From: Shinella zoogloeoides
GTDB lineage: Bacteria; Pseudomonadota; Alphaproteobacteria; Rhizobiales; Rhizobiaceae
Length of the DNA: 64,000 nt
Direction: 5' to 3'
Assembly: GCF_003574625.1 (NCBI RefSeq)
Contig: NZ_QNUJ01000001.1
Location: 310,001 to 374,000 of the forward strand
The translations under genes were made by a program, and so were the position numbers. Shown in pieces: positions 35,439-43,115 of this stretch; within the stretch, counting starts at the first letter, position 1, and the number at the start of each line of letters is the position of its first letter. Below the pieces are notes generated by a model. The model saw only the letters and a list, made by a program, of their open reading frames with translations. It made no database searches and was not told the DNA's origin.

Positions 35439-36211
35439 CAGAAGTCCTTGAATAGCCGGCCGTATCGGTTGTGCTTGTCCCGCACCCCGGCAAGCCGCAT
35501 GCAGTCCCACATCATGGCCTGGTTGCTTGTGACGACAGGCTTGCTGGTTTCCTGCTCCAGCGCTTCGATGATATCGACGGAACGAAGCGCGCCGCAACTG
35601 ATGAATATGGCTTCAGCTTCGGGCCGATCAACCTGTTTTGCGAATTCAAGGATGTAGTCTGGCGTTACGCGAACCATGTCTTCGTCGTTTTCGATGGATA
35701 GCCCTTCGATATGGAGTACGTCGAAGCCCCGCTCCTCCATGTAACGGCGTTCGATTTCGTTCACCGGGTCAACGTAGGGCGTGGCGACTACGATCTTTTT
35801 TGTGTTCAAGGCCTCCAGGCCGCGCATCACTCCAGAAATGATGGATGTGGGCTTAGCACCAGGGGCGCCGCGGTTGAGTTCTGCAAACACGCGGTCTTCT
35901 CCAATCACCACGCTTCCAGAGGTGCAGGCGTAGCAGATTGTATCCAACTGTACATCAGGGGTGATGAGTGCGGCGGCATCACCAATACCGGAAACCATGC
36001 TCGCCAACGTGTCGACGTCGATGCGGTTCGCCATCGGAGCACGCTGGAAATGTACGCCCACACCGTCAGGCGCCAGCTTGAACATGTCTTCCTCGATCGT
36101 TTGTTCCATCGCGAGGAGGACAAAACCTAGTTTTGCCTTGTGGTGCCGACCGGCGTCGAAGCGGATGCCGCCGCGCCCTACATGATCTTCAATCGTACCA
36201 GTGCGTGTCAT
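35438..36211 (-). CDS. Maleate isomerase / EutA-like Asp-Glu-racemase superfamily protein
   Basis: A 257-residue protein with the two cysteines of the maleate cis-trans isomerase/arylmalonate decarboxylase family: CYACTSGS near residue 96 and ISCGALRS near residue 209. KIVVATPYVDPVNEIERRYM matches the family. The ectoine-utilisation protein EutA belongs to this family and is usually encoded with the M24-like EutD. It is cotranscribed with a GntR regulator and faces away from the transporter cluster. The reaction is not known. Confidence 0.82.
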   Translation of the reverse strand: MTRTGTIEDHVGRGGIRFDAGRHHKAKLGFVLLAMEQTIEEDMFKLAPDGVGVHFQRAPMANRIDVDTLASMVSGIGDAAALITPDVQLDTICYACTSGSVVIGEDRVFAELNRGAPGAKPTSIISGVMRGLEALNTKKIVVATPYVDPVNEIERRYMEERGFDVLHIEGLSIENDEDMVRVTPDYILEFAKQVDRPEAEAIFISCGALRSVDIIEALEQETSKPVVTSNQAMMWDCMRLAGVRDKHNRYGRLFKDF

Positions 36212-36589
36212 TCATTCCTCCACCTTTCTGTAAAGCTGTACATAGCTAACCTAAGGAGAGCAAGAGCACACGACAAAAGTTTGGAAAAAATGAGAAAAAT
36301 GTCCCGGAAACATAACAATTGGTGGAATGCTGCATACAGCATAGCGTTTCTGAAGGGAGAAGGGCGAATGCGCAAGGAATCTATCTCGATCTTTGCCGGC
36401 CGCTGCTGTGTTGCTGCCGTGGAGTTGTGGCACGCGCCTCTTCAAAGCGAAGCTCGCCGCTCGAACTGCATCCGAGGTGTGAATGTTCGGGTGGAGTAGA
36501 TGGAACAACAAACTATTGCCGTGGTTTTCGTCGCGACGCAGCTGGTGGTGCCACTTGCGCCGGCAATGCCAGATGGATCGAGATCGACG
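36212..36589. promoter_or_regulatory. Intergenic region with a palindrome
   Basis: No convincing gene was found. ATGCTG (36327-36332) and CAGCAT (36337-36342) form a palindrome with a CATA centre, a possible GntR operator. The right part grades into the LigD pseudogene. Confidence 0.35.
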
Positions 36590-37134
36590 ATGGCGGCTGA
36601 CAAGCTCTCAACCTCTGAAAAGAAGCGGAGTTTCAAGCAGACGAAGGAACCGAGCGGATCGGTGGAGTTCAACCCGTCGAACCGGCGCGCTTCTCATCCA
36701 GAAACACGACGCCACGCGTCTTCATTACGATCTCCACCTCGACCTCGACGGCCTGTTCAAATCCTGGGCGATGACCAAGGGGTCGTCGCTCGATCCAAGC
36801 GACAAGCGGTTGGCGGTCGAGGTGGAAGATCACCCGCTTGACTACGGCGGCTTCGAAGGCACGATCTCGAAGGGCCAATATGGCGGCGACACGGTGATGC
36901 TGCGGGACCGAGGCTATTGGGAGCCGGAGGGCAATAAGTCACCGGAGGAGGCGCTTTAAATTCATGCTGCACGGTAAGCGTCTGCAGGGCAGTTTCGTAC
37001 TGGTTCGGATGCGTCACGACCGCGACGGCGGCAAGCGCACCAGCTGGCTGCTGATCAGCACCATGACGACCATTCCGTCGAGGAGAACGGCGCGGCTGGC
37101 GAGGACGATCACAATTAGATCGCCGCACTTTTGA
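36590..37134 (+). pseudogene. LigD 3'-phosphoesterase-domain pseudogene
   Basis: The characteristic start of a rhizobial LigD appears at 36590 (MAADKLSTSEKKRSF, then SNRR). After a frameshift near 36690 the core IQKHDATRLHYDLHLDLDG and DHPLDYGGFEGTISKGQYGG follows in a second frame, ending at a stop at 36957-36959. Homology resumes in a third frame (KRLQGSFVLVRMRHDRDGGK), and again (DDHSVEENGAA) after another shift near 37060. No polymerase or ligase domain and no ku gene are visible. At least three frameshifts make it a decayed fragment of the non-homologous end-joining ligase family. Confidence 0.85.
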
Positions 37135-37203
37135 AAATCGGTAGCAGAATTACGGATTCGTATCCTCCCAGACCTGAGCGGAAATCTCCATCCTGATTCG
37201 CTT

Positions 37204-37235
37204 AAAAAAACTGCCCGATGCGCACACCGGGCAGT
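37204..37235 (-). terminator. Rho-independent terminator of the MocB-like gene
   Basis: ACTGCCCG (37210-37217) pairs with CGGGCAGT (37228-37235) around a 10-base loop. On the minus strand the stem is followed by seven T residues (A-run at 37204-37210). It lies about 30 bases past the stop of the gene at 37264-38193. Confidence 0.85.
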
Positions 37236-37263
37236 TGATAATTGGTCGAGTACGTGACGGAAA

Positions 37264-38193
37264 TTATCGCGAAGCGTATTCCGCCTCGTTGGCTTTCGTC
37301 ACCAGCTCGAACGGTACCCAGTAGACCGGCTCGACGGCCTCGCCCTTCACCATCTTGGTGACGGCTTCGACGGCCTTTTCGCCTTGCCCCTTAGCATTGT
37401 GGAAGACGGTGATATCGAGGTTTCCTTCGGCCATCTGGTGGAGCGCTTCGCCCGTTCCGTCGATGCCGGCGAAGACGATGGGCTTCGGGTTGGCGCCGGC
37501 GGCGATCGTTGCGAGGATGGCCCCGATCGCCATTTCGTCGTTGTTGGCGATGACCCCGTCCACATGCTCGCCCGAGGAAAGGATGTTGGTCATGATGTCG
37601 CTCGCCTGCTGGCGCTGATAGTTTGCACTCGGCTTCTGAATGACTTCGATATCCGGGTATTTCGCCAGCACCTGATCGATTCCGCCCGTCCGGACAGTTG
37701 TGGTGTTCACGGCGAGCTCGCCCTGGAAAATCACGACGCGGCCCTTGCCGTTGAGCTGCTTGGCGAACTCCTCGGCCTGCATGACGCCGGAGGTCCGCTC
37801 GTCGGAGCCGACATAGATGACGTTCTGCGGCAGGTCCTGATCCGGCTTGCGGGCGACATAGATCAGCGGGATGCCGGCGGCTTGTGCCGCGGCCGTCATC
37901 GGCTGCGTTGCGGACGTGTCGACGGGCGAGACGATGAGGGCCTTCACGCCGGAAGCGATGAGGTTGTTCACCTGGTCGGCCTGCTTGCTGACGTCGCCCT
38001 GGGCGTCTTCCGCCTGGACGCCGAAGCCGGCCTTCTCGGCATTGGACGTGATGCTGTTTCGCAGATTGGTGAGCCAGACGTCGTCGAAATAGGGCATCGA
38101 CACGCCTATATCGTCGGCGCGTGCTGCAAGGGTGGAACAGAACAGTGTCGCGGCGGTCGCGGCGGCGAAGGCCACCTTGTGCAGATTTAGCAT
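37264..38193 (-). CDS. Rhizopine/inositol-type periplasmic binding protein (MocB-like)
   Basis: A 309-residue CUT2 binding protein. The signal peptide runs MLNLHKVAFAAATAATLF to AARADDI. The mature start (IGVSMPYFDDVWLTNLRNSI), LIASGVKALIVSPVDTSAT, VIANNDEMAIGAIL and the final WVPFELVT strongly recall the rhizopine/inositol-binding subfamily. A GGAGGAG site precedes the ATG. No ATPase or permease is adjacent, so it must use another system, perhaps the one at 5033-7535. Its own terminator follows. Confidence 0.82.
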   Translation of the reverse strand: MLNLHKVAFAAATAATLFCSTLAARADDIGVSMPYFDDVWLTNLRNSITSNAEKAGFGVQAEDAQGDVSKQADQVNNLIASGVKALIVSPVDTSATQPMTAAAQAAGIPLIYVARKPDQDLPQNVIYVGSDERTSGVMQAEEFAKQLNGKGRVVIFQGELAVNTTTVRTGGIDQVLAKYPDIEVIQKPSANYQRQQASDIMTNILSSGEHVDGVIANNDEMAIGAILATIAAGANPKPIVFAGIDGTGEALHQMAEGNLDITVFHNAKGQGEKAVEAVTKMVKGEAVEPVYWVPFELVTKANEAEYASR

Positions 38194-38334
38194 TTCTCCT
38201 CCTTCGGCAGGTCTCCTCGCCTGCCAATTGTCAAAACAGGATCAGCTAAAGCGCGATCGATCGGAAAAGCAATCAGTCTGATATTTTTCGTCTCAGTCCG
38301 TATCCATTCTGCTGTAGGACTATATCAGGATGTG

Positions 38335-39363
38335 TCAGAAGATGCTTTCGGCAGTCGAGGTGACGAACGGTAGGATGATTTCTGCGCGTCCGCGATCGGT
38401 TCGGTCGGTGTCGGCCGCTTCCAGCATAGCGGCAACGAGCCTTTCTGCGAGATCAGCCAGGGGGTGGCTGAGTGCGACCGCAAGGCTACCTTCCATGAGG
38501 GCCTGGCGCGTTTCGTCGTTCAGCTCGCAACTGATGAGGTGAGGTGTCTTCCCGTCAGCCTCCCGGATGGCCCTGACGGCTCCCCTGATGCCCCCGCCCG
38601 TCACATAGATCGCGGTCAGGTTCGGATGCCGGCGCAGCAGGTCCGAGGTCGCATCATAAGCGCCAAGGTCGGTCTCGTGGGTGGTAACCGCCTCAAGGAC
38701 CTTCAGGGACCGCGCGTGTTCGCGCAGATAAGAGCGGAATCCCATTTCCCGCTGCTCCTGGCACACGTGCCGGTGTGTTCCCATGAGGATCGCGACCTCG
38801 TTTCCCTTGCGCTGCAGGTTGTCGGCGAACCAGGCCGCGGCCCTGCCGAATTTGCGGTTATCCAGCCCGACATATCCAGCCCGGCCGCTTGAGCTGATGT
38901 CGGAGACGGCGGTGAACACGGCAACGCCTCTGTCCGCCAGTTCATCGACAGCGCGGTTGACGAGCGGGTGATCGGCGGAGGTGATGGCAATGGCGTCGAA
39001 CGTCTCGCCGAGTTTTCTTAGGGTATTGGCGATGATGAGAGGGTCGAGATCCTCGATATGCTCGACATGGGCGACGACGCGACTGTCCGCGCGGGCGCCG
39101 CTCGCCTCCCGGAAGCGCATGCCGAGTTCCTTGTGAAAAGGCATGCTCTCCTGCTGGACGATCATTCCGAGACGCTTGACCGGGAGGTCCCCCTTAAGGT
39201 GGCTACGGATGGTCGCCGTGCCGTAGAAGCCGATATTTTCCGCGATGGCGAGGACGTGCTGCATCATGTCGCCACGGACCTGTCGTCCGGACAGCACGCG
39301 GTTGACGGTCGATACGCTGACGCCGGCTTCCCTGGCCAGATCGGCGATTGTGACACGCTTCAT
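38335..39363 (-). CDS. LacI-family transcriptional regulator
   Basis: A 342-residue LacI-type repressor. The helix-turn-helix is VTIADLAREAGVSVSTVNRV at residues 3-22, with the hinge region VLSGRQVRGD. The periplasmic-binding-like effector domain follows (DAIAITSADHPLVNRAVDEL, TAIYVTGGGIRGAVRAI). It lies between the MocB-like gene (same strand, downstream) and the divergent mocD-mocE operon, and probably controls both. Confidence 0.92.
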   Translation of the reverse strand: MKRVTIADLAREAGVSVSTVNRVLSGRQVRGDMMQHVLAIAENIGFYGTATIRSHLKGDLPVKRLGMIVQQESMPFHKELGMRFREASGARADSRVVAHVEHIEDLDPLIIANTLRKLGETFDAIAITSADHPLVNRAVDELADRGVAVFTAVSDISSSGRAGYVGLDNRKFGRAAAWFADNLQRKGNEVAILMGTHRHVCQEQREMGFRSYLREHARSLKVLEAVTTHETDLGAYDATSDLLRRHPNLTAIYVTGGGIRGAVRAIREADGKTPHLISCELNDETRQALMEGSLAVALSHPLADLAERLVAAMLEAADTDRTDRGRAEIILPFVTSTAESIF

Positions 39364-39380
39364 CTTGAAACTTTCTGAAA

Positions 39381-39399
39381 CAAATAGTTCGGCTGTTTG
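39381..39399. promoter_or_regulatory. Candidate LacI operator
   Basis: CAAATAG and CTGTTTG are 7-base inverted arms with one mismatch around TTCGG. They lie between the lacI start (39363) and the divergent mocD start (39489), where a LacI protein would regulate both. Confidence 0.4.
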
Positions 39400-39488
39400 G
39401 CATGTGCTGAGCCGAAAAGTATCACGCTGGTTGCCCTCCTGGCAATGCGCTGCGAATATTGACCGACATCAATTGGAGGAGTGACGCC

Positions 39489-40580
39489 ATGCTGTTCAAA
39501 AAGCGGCCTGAAAAATACGAGCTCTCGAAGGCCTTCGACGCCAATTCCGACCTTGAGGTCGCCGATCCCCAGGAGGGGGAATGGTGGACCTTCGACATCA
39601 AGCGGAAGGACCTGAAGCTGCTGATGAAGCGCGAGGATCGCCGCCCCCTGATCAACTATCTCACATGGTTGGCGCTCCTCGCCGCCTCAGGCGTACTGGC
39701 CTACCAGACGCTCGGCACCTGGTGGTCGATCGGCGCCTTCCTGCTCTATGGCACCATCTATAGCTCTAGCGACCCGCGCTCCCACGATCTGGGGCACGGC
39801 GCGACGTTCAAGTCCCGCCGGCTCAACGCGATCTTCTGCAATCTCTGCCTCTTCATGACGATGAAGGAGCCGGTCGACTGGCGCTGGCGGCATACCCGCC
39901 ACCACACCGACACGATCCATGTTGGCCTCGATCCCGAAATCCTGGTGACGCGGCCCGCCGATCTCCTTAAGGTAGCGGCCGACTTCTTCTTCCTGGTGCA
40001 GGCCAAGGGTGAGCTCAAGGGAATTGTCCTGCATTCCCTCGGCATCGTCACCAGCGACGCCAGGTTCTATGTGCCGCGCAGCGAATGGCGCAAGATGTTC
40101 TGGTCGAGCCGGTTCTATCTCGCCTGCATGCTCGGCACCGTCGGCTATTGCGTCGCGGCGCAGACCATCGTGCCGCTGCTCTTCATCTGGGGGCCGCGTT
40201 TCTATGCCAACGGGTTCTATTTCTTCGGCTTCCTGACGCAGCATGCCGGCCTTGCGGAAGATTCCTACGACCATCGCCAGAACACCCGCACGTTCCGGAT
40301 GAACCCGTTTGCCGAGTTCCTATACGCCAACCTCAATTTCCACATCGAGCATCACGTCTATCCCTCGATCCCCTACTATAACCTGCCCGTGCTGCACGGC
40401 ATGGTGAAGGAGCAGCTACCCCATACTTATCGCAGTCTCTTCGAGGTCATGCGCGAGGTTCTGCCGGCGCTCTGGCGTCAGGCGCACGACCCTGGCTACT
40501 TCGTCGTCCGCACGGTGCCGGGCCGAGCCCACCGCGAGGAGAATACATTGTTCCCGAGCGGCGTCGCGCCGGCCGAATGA
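39489..40580 (+). CDS. mocD: MocD-type membrane di-iron oxygenase (fatty-acid-desaturase fold)
   Basis: A 363-residue membrane protein with the three histidine boxes of desaturases and alkane hydroxylases: HDLGH at 99-103, HTRHH at 135-139 and HIEHH at 285-289. Hydrophobic segments near residues 57-75 and 205-250 anchor it. In rhizopine catabolism MocD with ferredoxin MocE is reported to remove the O-methyl group of 3-O-methyl-scyllo-inosamine. The gene 20 bases downstream encodes a MocE-like ferredoxin, which supports this assignment by family. The ATG at 39489 follows GGAGGAG. The reductase MocF is not nearby. Confidence 0.78.
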   Translation: MLFKKRPEKYELSKAFDANSDLEVADPQEGEWWTFDIKRKDLKLLMKREDRRPLINYLTWLALLAASGVLAYQTLGTWWSIGAFLLYGTIYSSSDPRSHDLGHGATFKSRRLNAIFCNLCLFMTMKEPVDWRWRHTRHHTDTIHVGLDPEILVTRPADLLKVAADFFFLVQAKGELKGIVLHSLGIVTSDARFYVPRSEWRKMFWSSRFYLACMLGTVGYCVAAQTIVPLLFIWGPRFYANGFYFFGFLTQHAGLAEDSYDHRQNTRTFRMNPFAEFLYANLNFHIEHHVYPSIPYYNLPVLHGMVKEQLPHTYRSLFEVMREVLPALWRQAHDPGYFVVRTVPGRAHREENTLFPSGVAPAE

Positions 40581-40599
40581 GAAAGGAAGGAGGACGTCC

Positions 40600-40920
40600 A
40601 TGTCCGGAAATTGGATCAGGGTCTGCGCCGCCGACGAGATCGATGAAGAGGACGTCGTGCGCTTCGACGCGGGCGGTCGTACCTACGCCGTCTACCGCAG
40701 CGCGGACGACGACTATTTCGCGACCGACGGCCTGTGCACGCACGAGCGCGTCCACCTCGCCGACGGGCTCGTCATGGGCGACATCATCGAATGTCCCAAG
40801 CACAACGGCCGCTTCAACTACAAGACGGGCGAGGTGAAGGGCGCGCCGGTCTGCATCAATCTCAAGACCTATCCGGCAAAGGTCATCGACGGCGACGTCT
40901 ATATTGCCGTCGGCGACTAG
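40600..40920 (+). CDS. mocE: MocE-type Rieske [2Fe-2S] ferredoxin
   Basis: A 106-residue soluble Rieske protein. The cluster ligands are C46 and H48 (CTH) and C65 and H68 (CPKH), in the spacing C-x-H-x16-C-x2-H. GAPVCINLKTYPAKV is the usual C-terminal strand. It would pass electrons to the di-iron oxygenase encoded immediately upstream. The GGAAGGAGG ribosome site is strong. Confidence 0.88.
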   Translation: MSGNWIRVCAADEIDEEDVVRFDAGGRTYAVYRSADDDYFATDGLCTHERVHLADGLVMGDIIECPKHNGRFNYKTGEVKGAPVCINLKTYPAKVIDGDVYIAVGD

Positions 40921-40929
40921 GAGGGGCGG

Positions 40930-41721
40930 GTGATCTTCAGGGAACATGTGCGCTGGGAGATGCTGCGGCCGGAGGAATTCCTCGCCCGGCAGAATGCAAG
41001 GCCCGTCGTCTATCTGCCGATGGGCCTGTGCGAGCCGCATGGCCATGTGGCGCCGTTCGGGCTCGACACGATCAAGGCGGACTGGCTCTGCGACATGGCG
41101 GCGGAGCAGTTCGGCGGCATCGTCGCACCCACGATGGCCTATCATGTCCACGAGGTGGGCTATCATGCCCCCTGGCTGCGCGAGGTGATGGGCGGGGTCA
41201 ATCCGCGGCTGGCGGCCCTGCCGGCCCATCTCCTTCTTGAGACGCTGTTCTACCAGTTCCGCGCCTTCCGCAATGCCGGCTTTTCGGGCGTGGTCGTCGT
41301 CAGCGGCCATCACGGAAGCCAGGAAGACCTGCGTATGGTGGCCGGGGCCTTCTCCGCCGCCTTCCCGATTGACCACTTCGTGCGGACGGATCCGGAGCTG
41401 GTGACGGGCGCCTTCACGGGAGACCATGCCGGCCGTTACGAGCTTTCGCAGCTGCTGCATATCCGTCCGGACCTCGTCGCCATGGACCGCGCCGGTCGCG
41501 TCCGCACCGACCCCCTCGGCCGGTTCGCGCAGAACCCCGACGTGGCGGAGGCGAGCGCCGGGGAGGGCAGGGCGATCCTCGATCTGTCGCTGAGGGCGAT
41601 CGGCGATGCGGTGGAGGCCTTTGGCCTCCGCCCCTCCGGTGAATTCGTTTCGATGGAGGCGGCCGGGCAGGTTTGGGATGCCGTCGCCGCGCGGCGAGCT
41701 GACTGGGCGACGGCGGGTTGA
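40930..41721 (+). CDS. Creatininase-family amidohydrolase
   Basis: A 263-residue protein of the creatininase fold. EPHGHVAPFGLDTIKAD near residue 35 carries the metal-binding Glu, His and Asp. VVSGHHGSQEDL near residue 119 corresponds to the family's GHGGN loop. A late GDHAGRYEL keeps a His and Glu. It starts with GTG nine bases after mocE. Creatininase-family enzymes hydrolyse amides of small nitrogen compounds. Its position suggests a further step on the demethylated inosamine-like product, but the substrate is unknown. Confidence 0.82.
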   Translation: MIFREHVRWEMLRPEEFLARQNARPVVYLPMGLCEPHGHVAPFGLDTIKADWLCDMAAEQFGGIVAPTMAYHVHEVGYHAPWLREVMGGVNPRLAALPAHLLLETLFYQFRAFRNAGFSGVVVVSGHHGSQEDLRMVAGAFSAAFPIDHFVRTDPELVTGAFTGDHAGRYELSQLLHIRPDLVAMDRAGRVRTDPLGRFAQNPDVAEASAGEGRAILDLSLRAIGDAVEAFGLRPSGEFVSMEAAGQVWDAVAARRADWATAG

Positions 41722-41738
41722 TCCGCCTCCCGCGACGG

Positions 41739-42200
41739 TCAGGGGGCGGGAGCTGGGTTCGCGCTGGTCGATTTCCGGACGATCAGTTCCGGAACGACGA
41801 GGCTGTGCGTCGCGGACGTCTTCTTTCCGGCGATGCTCTCCGACAGGGAGAAGAGCGCCTGCGAGGCGAGCTGGTGCACGGGCTGCCGCACGGTCGTCAA
41901 CTCGATGGTCGCCGTCGCCGAGAAAGGCATGTCGTCATAGCCGACGAGAGATGTCGGCAGGCACGCGGTACCCGTTCCGGAAGAGGTAATTGAGCACGCC
42001 GATCGCCGTCATGTCGTTGGCGGCTGCGCCGGGCAAAGAACGTCGCGCAGCCGGACCAGCCGGCATCGATCGAATAGTCGCCGCGCACGATGAGCGGCGT
42101 CAGGCCGTGCGCCTGCATGGCCGCGACATAGCCCTCACGCGGCGCCCGGCGCCTGTGCCGTCGATGCAGGCGATCCGCCCGTGGCCGACTCCTCAGCCGG
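41739..42200 (-). pseudogene. Decayed LacI-family regulator, C-terminal part
   Basis: The last 60 residues are intact in one frame (MPFSATATIELTTVRQPVHQ to the stop at 41739). Upstream the homology moves between frames: GRIACIDGTGAGRR, then EGYVAAMQAHGLTPLIVRGD, then AANDMTAIGVLNYLFRNGYR. At least three single-base indels are needed to rejoin them. The DNA-binding half is missing, and IS66-like sequence starts at about 42200. It lies tail-to-tail with the creatininase gene. Confidence 0.85.
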
Positions 42201-42478
42201 GCCGTGCCATCTGTCGCAGAAGGCCAGGGAAAGCGGCCCTTCTCCAGGACCTTGTAGTAGAGGCAAAATCCCTGACCATCCCAAAACAGCAACTTGATGC
42301 GATCACCACGGCGGCCCCGGAATGCGAAGATCGAACCGGACACGGGCTTCTGGCGAAGCGACGATTGCACCAGCGCCATCAGGCCATCGATCCCCTTGCC
42401 TATGCCCGGTCTGCAGTCTCTAAAGTGACGCTGCCGAGACAATTCTCTGGAGCCGATCCACAGATTATCCTTGAGCAA
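42200..42478 (-). mobile_element. IS66-family tnpB (Orf2) remnant
   Basis: The frame GKGIDGLMALVQSSLRQKPV, IFAFRGRRGDRIKLLFWDGQ and YYKVLEKGRFPWPS is the IS66 TnpB signature. The protein is cut after WPSATDGTARL and runs into lacI remnant sequence. The N-terminal part is divergent. No tnpA, tnpC or terminal repeats are adjacent. The remnant begins within the last codons of otnC (stop at 42465). Confidence 0.82.
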
Positions 42479-43115
42479 AGTCGAGCAAGTGGGTGTGCTG
42501 CTCTTCGGTTAGCGGTCGGATTTTTTTGCCGTCTAACATAAGAAACAGTTTAGCCGTTTCCTCCAGTTCTTCGGTTGCATATTGTGCTTCACGCAGCGTC
42601 TTTCCGGCGACGACCGGGCCGTGATTAGCGAGCAGGATGGCATGGTTATCCCTTGCCTTGAGCGAGACCGCTTCTGCCAGTGCATGATCGCCCGGCGGGT
42701 AGTAGGGAACGAGCGGCAACCGTCCGACCCGCATCACGTAGTAGGCCGTGAGCGGCGGCAGCAGATCCTCAGGGTCCAGCCCGTCCAGAATACTAGCGGC
42801 GACGGCATGGGTGGAATGAAGATGGACCACTGCCGCGGCCCCTTTGCGCGCGCAATACACGCACTGATGTAGGAAGGCTTCCTTGGTGGGTCTATCCCCG
42901 CCAACATGTACGCCGTTGGCGGAAAACTTCGACAGGCGCGCGGGATCGAGTGTGCCGAGCGATGCATTGGTTGGCGTCATTAGCGTTTCGCCGGTCGACA
43001 GACGGGCGCTGATGTTGCCGGTCGAGCCGAAGGTGAAAAGCCGGTCGAACAGCGATTTCCCCACTTGGACAATTTCGTCGCGCAGGCGGGTTTCTTCGGA
43101 AAGGAGTGCGGTCAT
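42465..43115 (-). CDS. otnC: 3-oxo-tetronate 4-phosphate decarboxylase (OtnC-like class II aldolase)
   Basis: A 216-residue class II aldolase-fold enzyme. Zinc ligands are visible as VVHLHSTHA (HxH) near residue 95 and ANHGPVV near residue 163. FGSTGNISARL is the phosphate-binding loop. It pairs with the kinase at 43112 (ATGA overlap), as in four-carbon acid sugar pathways where OtnK phosphorylates 3-oxo-tetronate and OtnC decarboxylates it to dihydroxyacetone phosphate. The C-terminus abuts IS66 debris but seems complete. Confidence 0.85.
   Translation of the reverse strand: MTALLSEETRLRDEIVQVGKSLFDRLFTFGSTGNISARLSTGETLMTPTNASLGTLDPARLSKFSANGVHVGGDRPTKEAFLHQCVYCARKGAAAVVHLHSTHAVAASILDGLDPEDLLPPLTAYYVMRVGRLPLVPYYPPGDHALAEAVSLKARDNHAILLANHGPVVAGKTLREAQYATEELEETAKLFLMLDGKKIRPLTEEQHTHLLDFAQG

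Noticed and set aside
41721-41752. CTCCCGC/GCGGGAG hairpin between the creatininase gene and the lacI relic as a terminator
   Set aside because: The loop is 12 bases and no T-run follows on either strand, so termination cannot be claimed.
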